DNA from: Marinomonas arctica
GTDB lineage: Bacteria > Pseudomonadota > Gammaproteobacteria > Pseudomonadales > Marinomonadaceae
NCBI RefSeq assembly: GCF_003259225.1
Contig: NZ_QHJF01000005.1
Coordinates: 236,808 to 300,807 of the forward strand
Reading direction: 5' to 3'
Length of the DNA: 64,000 nucleotides
Shown here: piece by piece, positions 9,645 through 18,135 of the stretch
Numbering within the stretch: position 1 is the first letter of the stretch
Layout: each line of letters starts with the position of its first letter
Made by a program: the position numbers and the translations under genes
The notes under the pieces: generated by a model
What the model was told of the DNA's origin: nothing
Database searches by the model: none
The model's input: only the letters and a program-made list of their open reading frames with translations

Positions 9645-12044
9645 TTATATAAGGCTACTAAGAGCGACAGCTTGAGAACGCTCAACTCGCTTACCATTGA
9701 CATAGAAAGGACGTTGCTCGTTTCCAGGTAAGACAAAGCTCACCTCTTTATAAGCCGGCTGCCATTCCCCTTCTCGTGAAATATTGAGATCAATACGCTC
9801 AAGACCGGATGTCAACGTCATGTTCAGCAGCAGATACTTGCCATCTAAATAGCCCGTCGACAGTCCATCGTCATCAAACACAGATAAGTCACGCTGCCCT
9901 GTTCCTTTGAATGGGAAAACCAGGAACTGACGCTGGGTGTCTTTTTCGGCGTCCACGTGAGCGATGCGATTACTGGTTGTAATCACACTGCCAGCACGAG
10001 CAAGCAAAGGAATCTCCTCTAGCGCGGCTGGCAAGGTGATGTTTTGTCCACCAGCGTACCAAGTCTTACGGTGGAAGTCGTACCAACCGTCACCATTGTC
10101 AGGCAAATACACAGGGCGAACTCGTTGACCTTGCTCTACCACAGACGCCACTAACAGGTCTTTACCCAACAAGAAGTCATCACACTCGTCGTAAGTACGC
10201 GCATCGGCTTCATGGTCTAAGAAAGTTGGACGAAGCATAGGCTCGTGATCTTTATGGGCCTGCCAAAGTAGATCGTACAAATATGGCAGCAAGCGGTATC
10301 GTAGCGTCATCGCTTCTCGAATAATCGGTGTCACTTCTGGGTACATCCAAGGTTCGTTTACCGTTTTATCGTCGTTCCAAGAATGGATGGTAAAACGAGG
10401 ATGCATGACACCATTTTGAACCCAACGCACAAACAATTCTGGATCTGGACGATCCCCTGAGAAACCACCCACATCATGACCTAGGTTGTACAAACCGGAA
10501 AGGCTCATACCAACCCCCATGCGCGTGTTGTAACGCAAGGTTTGCCAGTTAGTGCGGTTATCACCACTCCATGTTTGTACGTAGCGCTGCATACCTGGGC
10601 AACCAGAACGAGAGATCAAATAAGGTCGCAAGTTCGGTGCGAATTCGGTTTGCGCTTCGTAGGAAGCTCGCATCATTAGTAGAGGCTGAAGTGGACGAAT
10701 CAGCTTAATCGGCGTCGGCTTACCAAAGCCAACACAGCGCGCATTACTGTCCCACACTTCGTATTCGTTGTTGTCATTCCAAGTGGAGTCGATGCCCTTT
10801 TCAAGCAATTGCTCGGTGACATTCTTTTTCCACCATTGGATGGTATTTGGGTTGGTAAAATCCAAATGTGAACCAGAATCATCCCAAAACTGAGAAGACT
10901 CAGGTGCGTCGAATTCAGAGTCTTGAATGAATAAATTTTGCGACGCGACCTCTTCAAAGCGAGGGTGGTCTTGTAACAAACAAGGCTTGATATTGGCCGC
11001 TAATTTAAGACCAGCCTGATGAAAATCTGCACTCAATTTCAGTGGATTTGGCACCTTACTGGTGTTCCAGTTAAAGACATAACGCTTGTTACCAATCGAG
11101 GTATAACCAGACGAAAGCTGGAAAGAATCGCAAGGCATGCTGTGATTGTCACAATGCTTAATAAAGTCACCGAGCTGCTCTTGAGCATTCTCGGCATCCG
11201 TATAAAGCATGGTAGAACCGCTGTAGCCAAGGCTCCATTTCGGCCCAAAGATGGTTCGGCCCGTTAAGTTCACGTAGGTTTTAGTCACATCAACGACTTT
11301 TTCACCGTACATGAAATAGAAATCCAGATCCCCTTCGTCAGCGTGGTAACTGCGGTAATAACCATGATAGTTATCCAGCTCGTTACCCAAATCAAACCAA
11401 CTGGTTGACAAGTTATCGTAGAAAATCCCGAAACTCACTTGCTCCGTTTTGGTGATGTAAAAAGGAATGTGCTTATACAGTGGATCGGTGTGTTTGGCAT
11501 CGTAACCCATGGCATCGATATTACGCATCTGATAGCGCGAGCCGTGACGATTCAGGTCACCGGTTTTTTCTCCCAATCCGTAATACTTTTCAGACAAATC
11601 ACGGGCCATATAATGGTGAATGTCGTTACTTTGCACACCCAACATATAAGCGCCACTGTGACGGTCTGCGGCAAGATAATGCCAATTGCCAGCCGCGTCA
11701 GCGTATTCCCATGTTAACTTCAATGGTTTCGATAAGGTCACACGCAGTGATGCAGTGGCAATGCTGAGCTGGTTATCCTGTTCTGTGACGTTGAATTCTG
11801 GACAAGAAAAGCCTTCCGTACTCATACGATCGCGGCCTTGCCAGCTCATTTCACTGCCATTTAGACTGTCATTTGGGGAAACACACCAGCTGTTTTCGAG
11901 TTGTAGCTTACCGTTCTTTTTCAGTAATACACGAATCACGTTGGATTCTAAAACGAAAAAATGCAAAACATGACGGCCATCGCATTCAATGTCCACACGG
12001 TTATTTTCAGCGCCAAGAAGCTTCCAATTATTAATCGGCTTCAT
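9645..12044 (-). CDS. Glycoside hydrolase family 31 (alpha-glycosidase), probably acting on an alpha-uronide or related oligosaccharide
   Basis: 799 residues. N-terminal beta-sandwich, then a (beta/alpha)8 barrel with GH31 blocks: [35 protein letters not shown], the nucleophile region [12 protein letters not shown] (Asp424) and the acid/base region [11 protein letters not shown] (Asp495), followed by [20 protein letters not shown]. No signal peptide, so cytoplasmic. GH31 enzymes cleave alpha-glucosides, alpha-xylosides, alpha-galactosides or sulfoquinovosides. The gene sits in an operon with TRAP uptake and the glucuronate pathway. The inference is that it releases a uronic acid or its partner sugar from an imported alpha-linked oligosaccharide. 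The exact substrate is not readable from the motifs. Confidence 0.88.
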   Translation of the reverse strand: MKPINNWKLLGAENNRVDIECDGRHVLHFFVLESNVIRVLLKKNGKLQLENSWCVSPNDSLNGSEMSWQGRDRMSTEGFSCPEFNVTEQDNQLSIATASLRVTLSKPLKLTWEYADAAGNWHYLAADRHSGAYMLGVQSNDIHHYMARDLSEKYYGLGEKTGDLNRHGSRYQMRNIDAMGYDAKHTDPLYKHIPFYITKTEQVSFGIFYDNLSTSWFDLGNELDNYHGYYRSYHADEGDLDFYFMYGEKVVDVTKTYVNLTGRTIFGPKWSLGYSGSTMLYTDAENAQEQLGDFIKHCDNHSMPCDSFQLSSGYTSIGNKRYVFNWNTSKVPNPLKLSADFHQAGLKLAANIKPCLLQDHPRFEEVASQNLFIQDSEFDAPESSQFWDDSGSHLDFTNPNTIQWWKKNVTEQLLEKGIDSTWNDNNEYEVWDSNARCVGFGKPTPIKLIRPLQPLLMMRASYEAQTEFAPNLRPYLISRSGCPGMQRYVQTWSGDNRTNWQTLRYNTRMGVGMSLSGLYNLGHDVGGFSGDRPDPELFVRWVQNGVMHPRFTIHSWNDDKTVNEPWMYPEVTPIIREAMTLRYRLLPYLYDLLWQAHKDHEPMLRPTFLDHEADARTYDECDDFLLGKDLLVASVVEQGQRVRPVYLPDNGDGWYDFHRKTWYAGGQNITLPAALEEIPLLARAGSVITTSNRIAHVDAEKDTQRQFLVFPFKGTGQRDLSVFDDDGLSTGYLDGKYLLLNMTLTSGLERIDLNISREGEWQPAYKEVSFVLPGNEQRPFYVNGKRVERSQAVALSSLI

Positions 12045-12088
12045 AAAAATCTATCTCCAAACATCGTTAAAATCTGCAAGCTTCTAAA

Positions 12089-13387
12089 CTAGTATCCAAG
12101 CAAAAGAGAAGGTAAAAACAGGCTAATTTCTGGAATGAAAGTCACCGCCAACAACGCCACTATTAACAAACCAAAGATAGGCAATAATGGCTTAATCACT
12201 TGGTCAATTTTGACACCACTTACCGAGCAGCCAACAAACAGCGCACTGCCTACAGGTGGTGTACAAATACCAATACATAGGTTAAATGTAAGAATGATGC
12301 CGAAGTGAACAGGATCGACACCCAGTTCTAGGGCAATGGGTAGAAAAATAGGTGTAAAAATTAACAACGCTGGCGTCATATCCATGAAAATACCGACAAT
12401 CAGCAAAATTAAGTTAATGATTAACAAAATAATGATTGGGTTATCTGACAGAGCCAATAACGCATCGCTTACAGCATAAGGAATATCCGCGTTAGCCATC
12501 GCCCAGGCCATGGCCATGGATGCGCCAATTAACAACATGATCATCGCGGCCGTCATGACCGAACCAAGAATGATATTCGGCATATCTCGCAGGCTAACTT
12601 CACGATAAATCAGCGCCAGTAACAAAGAATAAACAACGGCAATGGCTGAGGCTTCTGTGGCGGTAAAGACACCGCCAATAATCCCCCCCATGATGACCAC
12701 AATCAGTCCCAGACTAGGCAACGCTCTGAAGGTAATTTTACCCGCCTCCCCTAAAGAGACCTTCTCAGACACAGGGTAATTTTTCTTCTTCGCGACAATG
12801 GCAACCGCTAACATGACACAAGCGCCCATTAACAACCCAGGTAAATAGCCACCTAAAAATAACGCGCTGATCGAGGTACCGCCTGAAATAAGAGAGTAAA
12901 CAATCAAGGCGTTACTAGGAGGAATCAGCAACCCTGCTGGACTAGAAGTGATGTTAACGGCCGTTGAAAAGACGGGGTCATACCCACTCTTCTTCTGCAA
13001 TGGCGCCATAGTGCCGCCCACCGCGGCAGCAGCAGCCACTGCTGAACCAGAAATAGAGCCAAAAAGCATGTTTGCAATAACGTTCACGTGCCCTAAAGAC
13101 CCCGGTAAGCGCCCTGCAAGCAACTTGGAAAATTCAATAAGCCGAAGCGCCAGACCTCCGCGGTTCATGATGTTGCCCGCCAAGATAAAAAATGGAATCG
13201 CCAATAAAGTAAAACTGTCCATGCCCGAAGCAAGCTTTTGTGACACAACCGAAAGCGACGCATCAAAAGGCAGCGATACCATGATAGACAATAACGAGGC
13301 AATCGCGATGGAAAAGGAAATTGGTACACCCAGTACCAACATGGTGAAAAAACTACCGAATAAAACGAGTGCTACTAACCATTCCAC
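12089..13387 (-). CDS. TRAP transporter large permease (DctM type)
   Basis: 432 residues, almost wholly hydrophobic (about 12 membrane segments). TRAP large-subunit features: GSISGSAVAAAAAVGGTMAP (loop conserved in DctM), SSPAGLLIPPSNALIVYSLISGGTSI, GGVFTATEASAIAVVYSLLL and LCIGICTPPVGSALFVGCS. It forms the ion-coupled channel with the small subunit encoded upstream. The start is GTG at 13387, preceded by AAGGAT. Gene order and context indicate import of a hexuronate or uronate-containing sugar acid. A 7-bp inverted repeat (CAGGCTA / TAGCCTG, 13427-13458) lies in the 80-bp gap before it and could shape the relative expression of the two permeases. Confidence 0.94.
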   Translation of the reverse strand: MEWLVALVLFGSFFTMLVLGVPISFSIAIASLLSIMVSLPFDASLSVVSQKLASGMDSFTLLAIPFFILAGNIMNRGGLALRLIEFSKLLAGRLPGSLGHVNVIANMLFGSISGSAVAAAAAVGGTMAPLQKKSGYDPVFSTAVNITSSPAGLLIPPSNALIVYSLISGGTSISALFLGGYLPGLLMGACVMLAVAIVAKKKNYPVSEKVSLGEAGKITFRALPSLGLIVVIMGGIIGGVFTATEASAIAVVYSLLLALIYREVSLRDMPNIILGSVMTAAMIMLLIGASMAMAWAMANADIPYAVSDALLALSDNPIIILLIINLILLIVGIFMDMTPALLIFTPIFLPIALELGVDPVHFGIILTFNLCIGICTPPVGSALFVGCSVSGVKIDQVIKPLLPIFGLLIVALLAVTFIPEISLFLPSLLLGY

Positions 13388-13467
13388 GTTTTTTATCCTT
13401 ATTATTAGAATTTATGAATAACTAAACAGGCTACGAAATGACGTTATTATTTAGCCTGGAGAACATT

Positions 13468-13938
13468 TCAATCTTGCGTTGGAGCAAAAATATCTCGTAG
13501 TAAATACAGAATCATGCAGACACCGCTGATCGGAATAGCCGCATAAACCCAGCCCATTTCCAACCCTAAGACCGGTGAAATTTGCCCGACACTTAACGTT
13601 TTAAGCACTAAAGAACCACCACCAAACACCATGATTACCACAGCGAAAAACAAACCGATTAACGTAATTACCAATTGCAAGGTCGCTTTTTTTCGCCCAT
13701 CCAAAGCAAGCAACATAAAGTCCATTGCTAAATGTTTTTTCTGGCCCAAGGTAAACGCCGCGCCTAACAAACCAACCCAAATAAAGAGAAATCTCGCCAT
13801 TTCATCCGTTGACGTACTCGGTGCACCCAACACATAACGAGAGAACACTTGCCAAACCACACATGCCACCAGCGCCACCATTAACGTGACACAAACAGTG
13901 GATAAGATGCGGTCCACCACTCGAATAAATTTCGTCAT
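13468..13938 (-). CDS. TRAP transporter small permease (DctQ type)
   Basis: 156 residues with four hydrophobic segments, typical of DctQ. The motif FSRYVLGAPSTSTDEMARFLFIWVGLLGAAFTLGQKKHLAMDFM is shared by the family in this general form (F-RY-L, W-EE/DE-R-L--W---LG). It partners the large permease encoded next and a periplasmic binding protein encoded divergently. It is the first gene of the leftward operon TRAP-GH31-uxaC-uxuB-uxuA, with its start about 95 bp from an UxuR-like operator. Confidence 0.92.
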   Translation of the reverse strand: MTKFIRVVDRILSTVCVTLMVALVACVVWQVFSRYVLGAPSTSTDEMARFLFIWVGLLGAAFTLGQKKHLAMDFMLLALDGRKKATLQLVITLIGLFFAVVIMVFGGGSLVLKTLSVGQISPVLGLEMGWVYAAIPISGVCMILYLLRDIFAPTQD

Positions 13939-14032
13939 TTACCACCTCCAGAAGGGATAAAAATCTTACATAACCATCATTACTCGGCAACATATTGAAC
14001 CAAACATTATATTTGGTCAACAAAATAGACTT

Positions 14033-14049
14033 AATTGGTTGACCAAATT
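14033..14049. promoter_or_regulatory. UxuR/ExuR-like GntR operator in the dctQ / dctP divergent region
   Basis: AATTGGTTGACCAAATT contains TTGGTTGACCAA, which fits the known UxuR/ExuR pattern TTGGT-NN-ACCAA. A further half-site, TTTGGTCAAC, lies at 14012-14021 and forms a longer inverted repeat with GTTGACCAAA (14038-14047). The position between divergent transporter genes, with a FadR-type GntR gene one gene away, supports control of both directions. Confidence 0.75.
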
Positions 14050-14145
14050 TCACTTGCATGCAATTATGCCAATTCATACAGACACAATGTGCTTATCCGA
14101 AAACGTAAAAAATAATATAAAAATACCAAAACGGAGATTTCGACA

Positions 14146-15138
14146 ATGTTAAATATTAAACAAACTAAGCTGCATTTCGCCTCAGCATTATTGGTAGGTG
14201 GCTTAATGGGCGCTTCATCAATGAGTTTCGCTGAAACCCTAAAGCTGAGTCATAATGGCGACACAAAGTCTCCCGTTCATCAGGCTCTTAAATTCTTTGC
14301 GGATGAAGTACAAGAAAAGACCGATGGGGATTTAAAAGTTCGCGTTTATCCAAATGGTCAACTAGGCACCCAACGTGAGTCTTTGGAACTGTTACAAAGC
14401 GGTGCTCTAGACATGGCGAAGTCCAACGCCAGTGAACTCGAATCATTCGATCCAGCTTACGGCGCATTTAATATTCCTTATATTTTTAGAGACCGTGAGC
14501 ATTTTTACCGCGCACTAGAAAGTGAAGATATCGGTCAGAAAATTTTACGCTCCTCTGAACAATATGGTTTTGTCGGTGTGGCCTATTTTGATGCTGGGTC
14601 TCGTAACTTTTACACCACCAAACCCGTTAAAACACCTGCCGATTTAAAAGGCATGAAGATTCGTGTTCAACCAAGTCCAAGTGCCATTAAAATGATGGAG
14701 CTAATGGGAGCCTCCCCTACTCCATTGCCATTTGGTGAACTTTACACCGCGTTGCAACAGAGAGTGGTGGATGGCGCTGAAAACAATATTGGTGCGGTGA
14801 CGACCTATCGCCACGGCGAAGTCGCCAAATATTACAGCCAAGATGAGCACGCTATGATCCCTGATGTACTGGTTATTAGCAGTAAAACCTGGGAAAGCCT
14901 ATCTGATAAGAACAAAGCAGCGGTATTAGCGGCTGGTAAAGAGGCAACCGCCTTTATGAAAACACTTTGGGCTGAGTACACCGAAGAAGAACTCAATAAA
15001 GCCACTAAAATGGGCGTAGAAATTCTAGATGTCGATAAAGATGCCTTTATTAAAGCCGTTGAGCCGATGCATAAAGATGCTGCAAACGATCCTGTTATTG
15101 CATCCTATGTGGAGGCCATAAAAGCACTCGACAAATAA
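14146..15138 (+). CDS. TRAP transporter substrate-binding protein (DctP type)
   Basis: 330 residues. Signal peptide to about residue 28 (ASSMSFA-ETL). The periplasmic DctP family is shown by RVYPNGQLGTQRESLELLQSGALDM, FNIPYIFRDREHF, the conserved arginine block KGMKIRVQPSPSAIKMMELMGASPTPLPFGELYTALQQRVVDGAENN, and VVISSKTWESLS. The arginine in KIRVQPS normally binds the substrate carboxylate. Members next to hexuronate genes usually bind glucuronate or galacturonate, which fits here. It is transcribed away from its permease partners. Confidence 0.94.
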   Translation: MLNIKQTKLHFASALLVGGLMGASSMSFAETLKLSHNGDTKSPVHQALKFFADEVQEKTDGDLKVRVYPNGQLGTQRESLELLQSGALDMAKSNASELESFDPAYGAFNIPYIFRDREHFYRALESEDIGQKILRSSEQYGFVGVAYFDAGSRNFYTTKPVKTPADLKGMKIRVQPSPSAIKMMELMGASPTPLPFGELYTALQQRVVDGAENNIGAVTTYRHGEVAKYYSQDEHAMIPDVLVISSKTWESLSDKNKAAVLAAGKEATAFMKTLWAEYTEEELNKATKMGVEILDVDKDAFIKAVEPMHKDAANDPVIASYVEAIKALDK

Positions 15139-15147
15139 GCTGAATCA

Positions 15148-15193
15148 AGCGACTCTTTTTGATATTGTGTATCTTAGATCAATAAGAGTCGCT
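15148..15193 (+). terminator. Hairpin downstream of the TRAP binding protein gene
   Basis: Ten-base arms, AGCGACTCTT (15148-15157) and AAGAGTCGCT (15184-15193), 9 bp after the dctP stop codon. The 26-base loop is long and only CATTTATT follows, so it is a weak terminator or an mRNA-stabilising hairpin ahead of the GntR gene. Confidence 0.5.
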
Positions 15194-15271
15194 CATTTAT
15201 TACTTCATCTTAACGCATATCTCTTCCTAACCTTTTCATGTTACTGGCTAATTTAATTAAAGTAGAAAGCT

Positions 15272-16048
15272 ATGATAAATACACTTGTAAAACCAAAGCG
15301 CCTATACCAAGAGGTGGGACTTAAGTTATACGAGGAACTTAGGCAAGGCCAATATAAAGTAGGAGACCGTTTACCTCCCGAACGTGATATTGCTGAACAA
15401 CTAGGCGTTAGCCGAACCTTGTTACGAGAAGCATTAATCATGCTTGAGCTAATGGACATTGTGGAAGTTCGTAAAGGCAGTGGTATTTATCTTCTCAAGC
15501 AGCCAACTAGCATTAAATCGTCAGATACATTTGAAGAGTCGTTAGATAAGGATGATGTTGGCCCTTTTGAAATGATGCAAGCAAGACAGCTCCTTGAGAG
15601 TCATGTTGCTGAGTTTGCCGCCACTCAAGCGACCAAAAAAGACATTCTTAAAATGCGTGATGCTTTAGAACTTGAGAAACAAAATCTTGATACTCATGAT
15701 GATGATCACGCAGCAGACAAGCTTTTCCATCTTGCTATTGCCGAAGCCACACAAAACAGTGTGCTGGTTGATCTGGTTGAAAACCTATGGGAGCGACGCG
15801 AAAATAGCCCAATGTGGAAACAGTTACACTCTCATATTACTGATCGAGCTTACCGTAAAAAATGGCTAATCGATCATGAAAATATATTGCTGGCCATTCA
15901 ACAAAGAAAACCCGATGTCGCACGTATGGCAATGTGGCGCCACCTAGAGAACGTCAAAAACACATTAATGGCATTATCGGAACACCAAGACCCTAATTTT
16001 GATGGTTACTTATTTAGTTCAAACCCTGTACAGCCCCCATGTGGCTGA
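15272..16048 (+). CDS. GntR-family regulator, FadR subfamily (UxuR/ExuR-like)
   Basis: 258 residues. N-terminal winged helix (GLKLYEELRQGQYKVGDRLPPERDIAEQLGVSRTLLREALIMLELMDIVEVRKGSGIYLL), then an all-helical FCD effector domain with candidate metal/ligand residues in HAADKLFHLAIAEATQN, HSHITD and DHENILLAI. The subfamily includes UxuR and ExuR, whose ligands are hexuronates or their breakdown products. With an UxuR-type box in the dctQ/dctP promoter region, it most likely represses the uronate locus until induced. The start ATG at 15272 puts the HTH in the normal place, although the Shine-Dalgarno is only modest. Confidence 0.9.
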   Translation: MINTLVKPKRLYQEVGLKLYEELRQGQYKVGDRLPPERDIAEQLGVSRTLLREALIMLELMDIVEVRKGSGIYLLKQPTSIKSSDTFEESLDKDDVGPFEMMQARQLLESHVAEFAATQATKKDILKMRDALELEKQNLDTHDDDHAADKLFHLAIAEATQNSVLVDLVENLWERRENSPMWKQLHSHITDRAYRKKWLIDHENILLAIQQRKPDVARMAMWRHLENVKNTLMALSEHQDPNFDGYLFSSNPVQPPCG

Positions 16049-16063
16049 TCAACAACCTCTCCT

Positions 16064-16083
16064 CCCTTATTAGTGAATAAGGG
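16064..16083 (+). terminator. Hairpin after the GntR gene
   Basis: Perfect 8-bp stem, CCCTTATT / AATAAGGG, with a 4-base loop, 16 bp past the stop codon. Pyrimidine-rich sequence follows, but not an immediate T-run. Confidence 0.55.
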
Positions 16084-16198
16084 AATCACCTTTCCCCTCT
16101 TTATTTTATTTGAGATACGCTTTTTAACAAATCTCTCTGTCCTGCTCATTGCTGTGTATTCATTCTTAGTCTATTTATATTAAAGAATCGTCTTTTAA

Positions 16199-17704
16199 AT
16201 GGTGCGATCGATGAACCATACCGAAAACACGGAATCGTCCCTTCTCTTGAGCAACAAAAATTTAATGGAAAACACTTTTTTACAAGAACTAGTTAGCTGT
16301 TTACCAATGGGTGCCATGGTGGTTAACACTGAAGCACGTATCTTATTCGTAAATGATTCACTGACGGAAATATTAGGCTACTCAGCGACCGAGTTACTTG
16401 GGATGGATATTGATTTTTTACTGCCTGACGAACTTAGGTCAAATCACAAACATCTCATGAGTCAGTATTTTAGCCGACCGCGCAAACGGCAAATGGGAGC
16501 GGGTCAAGCACTGCATGCTCGGCGTAAAGACGGGGTGCTGATCCCTATAGAAATTGGTTTGAATCCAATTGAGCAAGGTGAGCACACACTGGTATTGGCC
16601 ACTTTGATTGATCTGACACCAAGACTGCGTGCCAATAATATGTTCCAGCGCTCTATACAGGACGCGCCTCATGGTGTGTTGGTGGTTGATGAAAATGGCA
16701 TTATTCGTGTTACAAATACTATGCTTTGCGAATGCTTCGGCTATCGCGCAGAAGAGTTATTGAATCAGCCCCTTGATCTCTTATTACCAGAACGCTACCG
16801 ACACCATCACGGCGATTTGCGGCGCTCCTTTCATCAAAACCCCATGCCTCGCATGATGGGAGTTGGTCGAGACCTGACCGCACTACACAAAGACGGCCGA
16901 GAGTTTCCCGTTGAAATAGGCTTGAGCCCCTTTGAAGATGAACACAGTAACAACATGGTGTTCGTATCTTTGTTGGACATTACCAAACGCAAGCGCATGG
17001 AGCAGGAGCTGCGTGAGATTAATACCAACCTTGAAGAGTTTACCTATGTTGCGTCCCATGACTTACGCTCACCGCTTCGAGGTATTGCCGATTTATTAGA
17101 GTGGGTAAAAGAAGATCTCGGCCCAGACGCCTTACCAGAGGTGAGCAATAATCTGGATCGCATTGATATTCGCATTCAACGTATGGAACAGCTGATTGAC
17201 AATCTATTAACCTATGCCCGAGCGGGAAAAAAAGACGCTATAACCCAACAGATTGATATAAACGTCTTGTTAGATAACGTTTTTGAACTACTTGAAATAC
17301 CAGAAGGTATGCATTTAGAGCGAGACATTCAAATAACACATTTTATTTCGACCTGGGTACCGCTTGAAACCGTCATGCGTAATCTGATTAGCAATGCGAT
17401 TAAACACCATGATACTAAAGTAGGTAACATTTTAATCCGCTGCATTGTAGAAAATAATTTCTGTCATTTTTCTATTTGCGATGATGGACCTGGAATTCCT
17501 GCGGCAGCCCATGAACGCATTTTCCGATTATTCCAAACCATCACAGCAAGCGAGCGTGGTGGCACAGGTATTGGCCTTTCCGTCAGCCGACGGCTGGTGG
17601 AATCCCATGGCGGTCGTATTAGTGTCGAAGCCAATCAGCATCAACGTGGGGTCACCTTTCATGTGTGGTGGCCTCGTTATTTAAGGAAGGATAACCATGA
17701 TTAG
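16199..17704 (+). CDS. Soluble double-PAS sensor histidine kinase
   Basis: 501 residues, no membrane segment. Two similar PAS domains in tandem (about 27-140 and 145-260) share the pattern ...RKDG---P-EIGL-P, suggesting internal duplication. The HisKA block follows, with phospho-accepting His287 in ASHDLRSPLRGI. The HATPase domain has N-box NLISNAIKHHD, G1 DDGPGIP and G2 RGGTGIGLSVSRRLVESHGG. The layout resembles phytochrome-type or cytoplasmic redox/light sensors that pair with Rcp1-like regulators, but no cofactor-binding residue was identified. Its stop codon overlaps the next gene by 8 bases. An ATG at 16211 is an alternative start. Confidence 0.9.
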   Translation: MVRSMNHTENTESSLLLSNKNLMENTFLQELVSCLPMGAMVVNTEARILFVNDSLTEILGYSATELLGMDIDFLLPDELRSNHKHLMSQYFSRPRKRQMGAGQALHARRKDGVLIPIEIGLNPIEQGEHTLVLATLIDLTPRLRANNMFQRSIQDAPHGVLVVDENGIIRVTNTMLCECFGYRAEELLNQPLDLLLPERYRHHHGDLRRSFHQNPMPRMMGVGRDLTALHKDGREFPVEIGLSPFEDEHSNNMVFVSLLDITKRKRMEQELREINTNLEEFTYVASHDLRSPLRGIADLLEWVKEDLGPDALPEVSNNLDRIDIRIQRMEQLIDNLLTYARAGKKDAITQQIDINVLLDNVFELLEIPEGMHLERDIQITHFISTWVPLETVMRNLISNAIKHHDTKVGNILIRCIVENNFCHFSICDDGPGIPAAAHERIFRLFQTITASERGGTGIGLSVSRRLVESHGGRISVEANQHQRGVTFHVWWPRYLRKDNHD

Positions 17705-18122
17705 AGAGTTAAGTGTCTTAATCGTAGAAGACGATGATGTCGCAGCAGAATCGATCACCCGTGGGCTGCGCAAAGTGGCTCCCGATATTCATTTGGTCTA
17801 CGCAGAAAATGGTCAAATTGCCATAGATATTTTAAAAAATCAGCACCCAACCAGAGCGTTAAAAACGCCCTATTTGGTGTTATTAGACCTCAATATGCCG
17901 GTTATGAATGGCTTCGAATTCCTAGAATACATCCGAGATGATAAGAAATTACAAGATACGGTTATTTTCATTCTCACCACGTCAAATGATGATAATGACC
18001 GATCACGTGCCTATGACAATAATGTTGCGGGCTATATGGTAAAATCTTCAGTTGGCCCACAGTTCGCAAAACTAGCCGCCCTTTTACATGCTTATAAAAA
18101 TGCTGTCGAACCAAACCGCTGA
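17697..18122 (+). CDS. Single-domain response regulator (Rcp1-like)
   Basis: 141 residues, only a receiver domain. Acidic pocket EDDD at residues ~11-14, phospho-acceptor Asp64 in LVLLDLNMPVMNGFEFL, switch Thr in ILTTS and Lys in YMVKSS. The loop PTRALKTPYLVLLDLNMP and the insertion before it are typical of Rcp1-like regulators paired with multi-PAS or phytochrome kinases. It overlaps the kinase gene, so it is translated from a coupled site (AAGGAAGG). With no output domain it probably relays phosphate or acts by protein contact, perhaps to the REC-GGDEF-EAL protein encoded next. Confidence 0.92.
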   Translation: MIRELSVLIVEDDDVAAESITRGLRKVAPDIHLVYAENGQIAIDILKNQHPTRALKTPYLVLLDLNMPVMNGFEFLEYIRDDKKLQDTVIFILTTSNDDNDRSRAYDNNVAGYMVKSSVGPQFAKLAALLHAYKNAVEPNR

Positions 18123-18135
18123 TTCAGGAGGAATC

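Noticed and set aside
15139..15271. Second UxuR-type operator before the GntR gene
   Set aside because: No TTGGT-NN-ACCAA match is present; autoregulation of the GntR gene would have to go through the dctP promoter.
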